Below, in pieces: positions 59,272 through 64,000 of a stretch of DNA of 64,000 nucleotides. The position numbers and the translations under genes were made by a program. Location: the NCBI RefSeq assembly GCF_018883605.1, contig NZ_JAHLEM010000049.1, positions 1-64,000 of the forward strand. Direction: 5' to 3'. The notes beneath the pieces are model-generated. The model was not told where the DNA came from. It searched no databases and worked only from the letters and a program-made list of their open reading frames with translations. Positions within the stretch are counted from its first letter, which is position 1; each line of letters starts with the position of its first letter. The stretch comes from Streptomyces niphimycinicus. Its GTDB lineage: Bacteria; Actinomycetota; Actinomycetes; Streptomycetales; Streptomycetaceae.

Positions 59272-60384
59272 ATGAGACAACCCCGGATACCTGATGACTT
59301 CCTCGGCGGGTACGAGCGGATGCTCACCGACGTCGCCGAGACCGGCCGACTGCTGCTCCGTCCCGAACTGGACGAACTGCGAGATCTGGGGGAGCGGGCG
59401 GCCGAGGCCGGATACGGGCTCGGGCCGCTCATCGGGCTGTACCTGGGCGAGACCCGCAGGCTGTGGGGGGCGCTGCCCGGCGCCGTCCGGGCGTCCGGCG
59501 CGTCGCTGTCGGCCCGTACCGCTGACGCGCTGCTCGGCGCCGTGGACACCGCCGTCGCCGCTCTCGGCGAGGGGCATGAGCGGGCACAGCGCCTGGCGGT
59601 GCGGCAGGAGGAGGCGGCGCGCCGTGAGTTCGTGGACGACCTGCTCTACGGGCGCAGTGACTTGGGGCGGCTGGCCGAGCGGGCGGAGCGGTTCGGGCTG
59701 CGGCTGGCGCGGAGCCACGCGGTGGCGGTCGCCGAGGGTGAGGAGTCGTACGACGTCGTGCATCCGATGGCGCGGCGGGTCGAGCGCGAGCTGATCGCCC
59801 GGTTCGGGGAGCACGATGTGCTGCTGACCACGAAGGAGGGGCGGCTGGTGTGCATCGCGGTCGGCGGCGAGCCTGGGTACGCGATCCTGGATGCCTTCGC
59901 GAGCTGGGTGCACGATCCCGGCAGTGGGCACGTGGGAGCGCGGACGGTGGCCGTCGGCCGTGATCATCCGGGGGCCGGTGGCGTGGTGCGCAGTTACGAG
60001 GAAGCCCTGAGCGCCCTGGAGCTCGCCGACCGTCTGGAGCTGCCCGGCCCTGTTCTGCGCGCCGCCGACCTGCTGGTCTTTCCGGTGCTCCTGCGCGACC
60101 GGGCGGCCATGGCCGACCTGGTGCGCACGGTGCTCGGCCCGCTCACGCGGACCCGTGGCGGGGCCGGGCCGCTCCTGGAGACGCTCACCGCGTGCGCGGC
60201 GGCCGGGTACGTCAACGCCGAGGCGGCACGGCGGCTGAACATCGGGGTCCGCACACTCTCCTACCGGCTGGAGCGCATCAAGGCCCTGACGGGTTACGAC
60301 CCGGGCGACGCGTTGCAGCGCTTCACCTTGGAGACGGCCGCCATGGGGGCGCGGCTGCTCGGCTGGCCGGGGATCCCGTTGTAG
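59272..60384 (+). CDS. PucR-type regulator
   Basis: A 370-residue protein. The N-terminal half is helical; a GGDEF-like middle part (RTVAVGRDHPGAGGVVRSYEEALSALELA) and the C-terminal HTH_30 of the PucR/CdaR type (LLETLTACAAAGYVNAEAARRLNIGVRTLSYRLERIKALTGYDPGD) follow. ATG 59272 has GGGAG upstream, 29 bases after the transporter stop, so it can be transcribed with it and may regulate that operon. Confidence 0.85.
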   Translation: MRQPRIPDDFLGGYERMLTDVAETGRLLLRPELDELRDLGERAAEAGYGLGPLIGLYLGETRRLWGALPGAVRASGASLSARTADALLGAVDTAVAALGEGHERAQRLAVRQEEAARREFVDDLLYGRSDLGRLAERAERFGLRLARSHAVAVAEGEESYDVVHPMARRVERELIARFGEHDVLLTTKEGRLVCIAVGGEPGYAILDAFASWVHDPGSGHVGARTVAVGRDHPGAGGVVRSYEEALSALELADRLELPGPVLRAADLLVFPVLLRDRAAMADLVRTVLGPLTRTRGGAGPLLETLTACAAAGYVNAEAARRLNIGVRTLSYRLERIKALTGYDPGDALQRFTLETAAMGARLLGWPGIPL

Positions 60385-60514
60385 GCGCCGTTCCGCCGTT
60401 CGGTTTCGGTGTCACCAAGCCATCAGGAACGCGTAAAGATTGCCGGGATCCGGCAATGCGCGGCGCGTTGTCCCGGTGTCACGATGTGCCCGGCACCGAG
60501 ACGGGGGAAGCGCT

Positions 60515-60901
60515 GTGGCTGAGTTCCTGCGGGGCGCGCCGGAGCGTCCGGCGGTCCGGTCCGGCCTGACGCTCCTCGTCGTGGCCGGGCACCGGCTGGC
60601 GGTGCGGATCGGCGGGGCCGGCGGCCGGGCTCACGGGGGAGACGGAGTCCGCGCCGGCACCGTCGGCACACGGCGCACCGCCGTGGCCGTGGCCGGAATC
60701 GCGCTGGCCTGGTTCGTCGCGCTCGCCGGGGACGCGCTGACGGATCGGCACTGGCTGCGTATCGCCGTGCTGCCGGCCGTGGCGGGAGCGGGCTGGGCCG
60801 GTGTCAGGTTGCAGCGACGGCTGCCCCACCGCCCCTTTCCGCCCGCCGGGCCGCTCGATCGCCCCCGGGCCGGCGTCGATCGCGTCGTGTCCGGGATGTG
60901 A
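60515..60901 (+). CDS. Small membrane protein, unknown
   Basis: A 128-residue protein with two hydrophobic helices (VAGIALAWFVALAGDAL, LRIAVLPAVAGAGWAGV). Arg/Gly-rich ends. GTG 60515 has GGGGGAAG upstream. It may be real because it has a clean start and helices, but no relatives are recalled and a frame by chance is possible. Confidence 0.45.
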   Translation: MAEFLRGAPERPAVRSGLTLLVVAGHRLAVRIGGAGGRAHGGDGVRAGTVGTRRTAVAVAGIALAWFVALAGDALTDRHWLRIAVLPAVAGAGWAGVRLQRRLPHRPFPPAGPLDRPRAGVDRVVSGM

Positions 60902-61006
60902 CCCGCACAACCACCCCCGTTGCTCAGGGTCAAAGGGCCTGTCCTGGCCTGTGCCCTGCCCCGGTGGCAGCGGCACAGGCCGACGCGACGCCCTCGGGAG
61001 GGTTCA

Positions 61007-61366
61007 TTGGCTCAGGAAAGTGGTCCGAAGGACTCTCTTCTCCTGTCTCTCCTGCCGTTCGGGGTCATGGCGGTGGTGGCCGCGGTGGACCTCACCACGG
61101 GGCCTGGAGTGGGGCTCCTGCCACTGGTGTCCCTGGGACCGGCCTTCGCGGGTCTCACCGGTGGATGGCGGCGCACGGTCGCCATAGGGGTGATCGCCGT
61201 CGCCCTGTGCCTCGTGCTGAGCGTGTACGACGGGCTGTTCGGCACCCGCCGCGGTTTCACCGCGCTGCTCTCGGTGGCGGGTGTCACCGCCGCGGGTCTC
61301 GCGGCGGCGGTGCGGCGACAGCGGCGCGAGGCGGAGCTGGCCAGTGTCCGCTCGGCTCGACAGTGA
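61007..61366 (+). pseudogene. Truncated SpoIIE-type phosphatase gene (membrane part only)
   Basis: A 119-residue frame. TTG 61007 has GGGAGGG upstream. It reads LLLSLLPFGVMAVVAAVDLTTGPGVGLLPLVSLGPAFAGLTGGWRRT, then TALLSVAGVTAAGLAAAVRRQRREAELASVRSA, the three-helix N-terminus of Streptomyces PP2C/SpoIIE phosphatases, but it stops just where the phosphatase domain should begin (ELxxVRSxAE). Either a remnant or a small membrane protein. Confidence 0.55.
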
Positions 61367-61511
61367 TAGAGAGCCCGACCTGATCGTGCGGCACCACGGG
61401 CCGGGCGATGAGTTTGGCGGATGTCGGAAGTCCACCCACGTGGGTCGCGGCTATTCGGCCGGCCCTTGCCGGGGCTACGTCCCTGGGGACGTGAGAGAAG
61501 GGGAAAGCGGA

Positions 61512-61805
61512 GTGTCGGTGATCGTTGCCGGTAAGTTGTATGTGGATCCCAAGGACAGGGACCGCTTCATCGAGGGGCACCGCCCCATCGTGGAGGCGGC
61601 CCGCAGTCGCCCAGGCTGCCTCGACCTGTCCATCTCGCCCGACCCGATCGAGCCGGGCCGCGTGAACAACTTCGAGCACTGGGAGTCGCAGGAGGCCCTC
61701 GACGCCTTCCGGGCGGTGGCACCGCGCCCCTCCGTATCCGTGGACATCAAGGACGACCAGGTATTCAAGCACCAGATCTCGCATACCGGGCCGCCCTTCG
61801 ACTGA
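61512..61805 (+). CDS. Antibiotic biosynthesis monooxygenase (ABM)-fold protein
   Basis: A 97-residue ABM-domain protein. It reads VIVAGKLYVDPKDRDRFIEGHRPIVEAARSRPGCLDLSISPDP, NNFEHWESQEALDAFR, a dimeric ferredoxin-like fold. It may degrade or oxidise a small quinone or haem-like compound. GTG 61512 has GGGGAAAG upstream. It stands alone between two decayed genes. Confidence 0.85.
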   Translation: MSVIVAGKLYVDPKDRDRFIEGHRPIVEAARSRPGCLDLSISPDPIEPGRVNNFEHWESQEALDAFRAVAPRPSVSVDIKDDQVFKHQISHTGPPFD

Positions 61806-62348
61806 TGGGTTTTGCCGCAGATGCCGCCCTCGCCTGTGGTGCGATCGTCCGGCGAGGGAGTTGCGGTCATCCGAGAGGACGCCCCGCCCGCGCGCGACGC
61901 GGCCAAATGAGATCAGCTCGGCCGTCATCGCGCGGTCGCGCAGGATTTCCTCGCCGAAGCGAAGAACATTGCCCGCTAGGTGACCCTCGATCGCCCCGAC
62001 GCGTGGGCCAACTTCAGTCCCGCCAATGTCGAGTTGCACGCCGTCAGCACCTCCGTTGCGCTCGGGGACGCGGGTGTGGCTCTGGAGTCGGCCCGGCCGC
62101 TCATGCGTCGGCCGATCCCTGTCCCTGAACGGCGTGCGGCCCTGTGGGTCGATACCGCCCGTGCGTACAGTCAGCAAGGCAGGCTCGCCGACGGCTACCG
62201 GGCCTTGCGAGTCGCCGAAGGCTGTGCGGCCCAGGACGTCCGACGGCCGGCCGTACGTGAGCTGGTGGCGGACATGGCGGCCCGTGACCGCCGCAGGGCC
62301 GTGCCTGAGCTGCATCACTTCAGCCGACAACTGGGAGTGCCCGCATGA
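61806..62348 (+). pseudogene. XRE/TPR regulator remnant with in-frame stops
   Basis: In one plus frame DQLGRHRAVAQDFLAEAKNIAR, TAG, then VTLDRPDAWANFSPANVELHAVSTSVALGDAGVALE and AYSQQGRLADGYRALRVAEGCAAQDVRR, ending LHHFSRQLGVPA. This is the TPR-like C-terminal half of Streptomyces XRE regulators (as at 5575). There are TGA and TAG stops near 61907 and 61977, and the HTH is missing. Its TGA overlaps the flavoprotein start. Such regulators are often paired with this flavoprotein, so the pair has lost its regulator. Confidence 0.6.
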
Positions 62349-62878
62349 GCGAGCGGAGCAAGTCGTTCCTGTACGTCGTCGTCTGCGCGGGCGGGATCGC
62401 CGATGACGTCGGCAAGCTGATCACTGCGGCGCAGGAACGGGACTGGGACGTGGGCGTCATCGCCACTCCGCAGGGTCTGGGGTTCATCGATGCCCAAGCG
62501 GTCGAGGCCCAGACCGGCTATCCGATCCGCTCCGCCTGGCGCTCGCCCGGCGATCCGCGCCCGCTCCCGCCGCCGGATGCCATCGCCGTCGCCCCGGCGA
62601 CCTTCAACACGATCAACAAGTGGGCCGCCGGGATCTCGGACACTTTGGCGGTGGGCATCCTGTGCGAGGCGTACGGCTTGGGCGTCCCCACCGCTGTCCT
62701 GCCTTATCTGAACGCCGCCCAGGCCGCCCATCCGGCATACCGGCAGAGCCTGGAGCGGCTACGGGGCATGGGCGTGCTGGTCGCCGAGTACGAGCCGCAT
62801 CAGCCGAAGGCGGGTGGCGGTCGCGACACGTTCCGGTGGGAGCAAGCGCTGGAGTTGCTGAGCCCCAAGGTGCGATGA
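62345..62878 (+). CDS. Flavoprotein (PPC-decarboxylase/EpiD-like)
   Basis: A 177-residue protein of the HFCD flavoprotein fold. FLYVVVCAGGIADDVGKL at the N-terminus is the FMN loop; PDAIAVAPATFNTINKWAAGISDTLAVGIL matches the PxMNxxMW-like signature region in altered form; PTAVLPYLNAAQAAHPAYRQSLERLRGMGV follows. Similar proteins accompany XRE regulators; the substrate is unknown. ATG 62345 overlaps the pseudogene stop by four bases. Confidence 0.85.
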   Translation: MSERSKSFLYVVVCAGGIADDVGKLITAAQERDWDVGVIATPQGLGFIDAQAVEAQTGYPIRSAWRSPGDPRPLPPPDAIAVAPATFNTINKWAAGISDTLAVGILCEAYGLGVPTAVLPYLNAAQAAHPAYRQSLERLRGMGVLVAEYEPHQPKAGGGRDTFRWEQALELLSPKVR

Positions 62879-63437
62879 GCGGGGAAAGCATTCCGGAAGG
62901 GCTATGAGCAGTGTGCCGCTTCATGGCACTTGGAACTGCTCAGGTTCAGCAGGAGGTCCACAGATGGTGCGGATCTGGCACGCGGGCAGGCATGCGGGCG
63001 TAGGAGGTCTGGACAACAAACAAGCCCCGGGCCGGTGGGCGGCTGTCCGAGCGGCGCGTTTGCGTGCGCAAGCTGTCGGCGCGTCCTCAGCCAGGAAGGG
63101 GCGTTCGACCAACCCGGATCCTGGCCGATCTGGCGGTGGCCGGGGCAGCCCCAAGGGCGCCGTGAAAGTGCCGAGTGTCGGTGCCTTGCGCCGCGGACGC
63201 CGTGGTCCGGGGCGCGCCGGGCCGCTGGTGTCGTCGGTCGAGCAGGGTGCGGGCGATCTCCAGGGCGAGGCGAAGTTGGCGAATCCAGTATGACCGCGGC
63301 GCCCTCGCGGCGCTCTCTGCTCGTGGCCACGTTGGTGCGCAGATGCTCGGCGGCTGGGGTATCCGGTCATGGAGCTCTGAGAGCGGGAGCAGGTGGCCGA
63401 CGGGGGGAATTTGCGTGGTCAGATGGATGGGTGTTGC
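62879..63437. other. 559-base region without recognised gene
   Basis: Open frames exist on both strands but give Arg/Gly/Pro-rich low-complexity proteins. It contains TTGCG-TG-CGCAA (near 63060). I see no terminator, tRNA or repeat. Confidence 0.5.
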
Positions 63438-64000
63438 TCAGTTCGTCGCCCGCAGCGTGCCGCTATCGGGCTTGGGCAGCCACCAGTTGGCGCTCGGGGG
63501 GCGGTGCCAGTGATGGGTCCGGGCGTAGGTGTGGATGAGTTCCAGGGCTCGGTTGGTGGCGGGGTGCGCGGTGGTCGTGTTCCAGACGGCGTGCCAGGGG
63601 TAGAGCGGGACGGGGTCGTTCAGGGGCCGGGCGGTGAGGCCGGCGGGGAGGTGTGCGGAGGTGCGGCCGAAGGCCGGGTGGCGGAGGGCCTGGACGGCGG
63701 CCAGCGCGGAGGTGCGGCCGTGTCCGCGTATGCGTGTCGCCACCTTCAGGCCGAAGGCAGCGACGGCTTGGTCGACCCAGTCGTGCCACTCGGCGGACTC
63801 GTCCGCTGAGTGGATGAGGAGCGGGTGTTCGGCGAGGGCGGCGAGGGGGACCTCGTCCCGGTCGGCGAGGGGGTGGTCGGTGGGGAGGATGACGCCGATG
63901 GGGTCCAGGCCCACGGGCATGGTGGCGAGAGCGGCTCCGAGGGGGCGGCCGAGGCCGAAGGGGCGGCCGAAGGCGATGTCGAGGTCGCCGGTGAGGAGGC
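63438..64000 (-). CDS. LysR-family regulator, C-terminal part (cut by window edge)
   Basis: The window shows about 187 residues of the LysR substrate-binding domain: LLTGDLDIAFGRPF, then VGLDPIGVILPTDHPLADRDEVPLAALAEHPLL and VAAFGLKVATRIRGHGRTSALAAV. The HTH lies beyond position 64000. Ends PKPDSGTLRATN. Targets cannot be inferred. Confidence 0.82.
   Translation of the reverse strand, partial: LLTGDLDIAFGRPFGLGRPLGAALATMPVGLDPIGVILPTDHPLADRDEVPLAALAEHPLLIHSADESAEWHDWVDQAVAAFGLKVATRIRGHGRTSALAAVQALRHPAFGRTSAHLPAGLTARPLNDPVPLYPWHAVWNTTTAHPATNRALELIHTYARTHHWHRPPSANWWLPKPDSGTLRATN

Noticed and set aside
1-64000. tRNA or rRNA genes
   Set aside because: I looked through the intergenic regions for CCA-like ends and cloverleaf patterns and recognised none; the spacers are mostly short promoters or repeats.

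Overview
The window looks like a chromosomal segment of a Streptomyces or close relative. It is very GC-rich, has long overlapping shadow frames, uses GTG and TTG starts with GGAGG-like ribosome sites, and carries families typical of that genus: SARP/AfsR-type and STAND regulators, DUF4232 lipoproteins, DUF1707 proteins, Ser/Thr kinases with a PQQ propeller, and XRE regulators with TPR-like tails. No rRNA, tRNA, CRISPR array, intact insertion sequence or complete biosynthetic cluster was seen.

Layout. 1-9.1 kb: end of a molybdate-type ABC ATPase, a P-type cation ATPase, a PPK2 kinase, an XRE regulator with two small downstream genes, two HAD phosphatases and a membrane protein. 9-14 kb: repeat-rich spacer, then an MMPL transporter, a histidine kinase and a NarL-type response regulator. 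14-25.5 kb: divergent PhzF/LysR, flotillin plus a small partner, an acidic protein, two coupled CNNM/CorC proteins, a Ser/Thr kinase, a DUF4232 lipoprotein, a transporter remnant and a Nudix hydrolase. 25.5-33.2 kb: regulatory block with an AfsR-like SARP-NB-ARC-TPR regulator, a candidate small exported peptide just downstream, a divergent STAND/TPR protein and a glycosyltransferase-like pair. 33.4-42.1 kb: two more DUF4232 lipoproteins, DUF899, GNAT, a second MMPL-kinase-regulator operon behind a 26-base perfect palindrome, an FG-GAP secreted protein and a DUF1707 protein. 42.1-51.2 kb: KdpD-like sensor plus APC permease, DrrAB-type ABC exporter, DUF4097 protein, and a divergent HTH_38/MarR-like regulator with a CGTTGC operator array. 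51.2-64 kb: an accessory-looking region with many broken genes (antiporter, luciferase-like oxidoreductase, SpoIIE-type phosphatase, XRE regulator, unknowns) among intact genes for an MFS exporter, XRE-cupin, methyltransferase, M24 protein, CBS/ArsB-NhaD transporter, PucR regulator, monooxygenase-fold protein, flavoprotein and an edge-truncated LysR.

How parts fit together. The strongest system-level signals are: (i) the TPR regulator followed by a short signal-peptide-bearing ORF, an arrangement reminiscent of peptide-receptor cassettes; (ii) a shared 11-base-periodic GTTAG-type repeat upstream of all three DUF4232 lipoprotein genes, implying one OmpR-family regulator; (iii) two paralogous MMPL/two-component modules; and (iv) an ABC exporter/DUF4097 unit facing its probable repressor across a dense operator region. 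All functions are read from sequence only; no database search was run.
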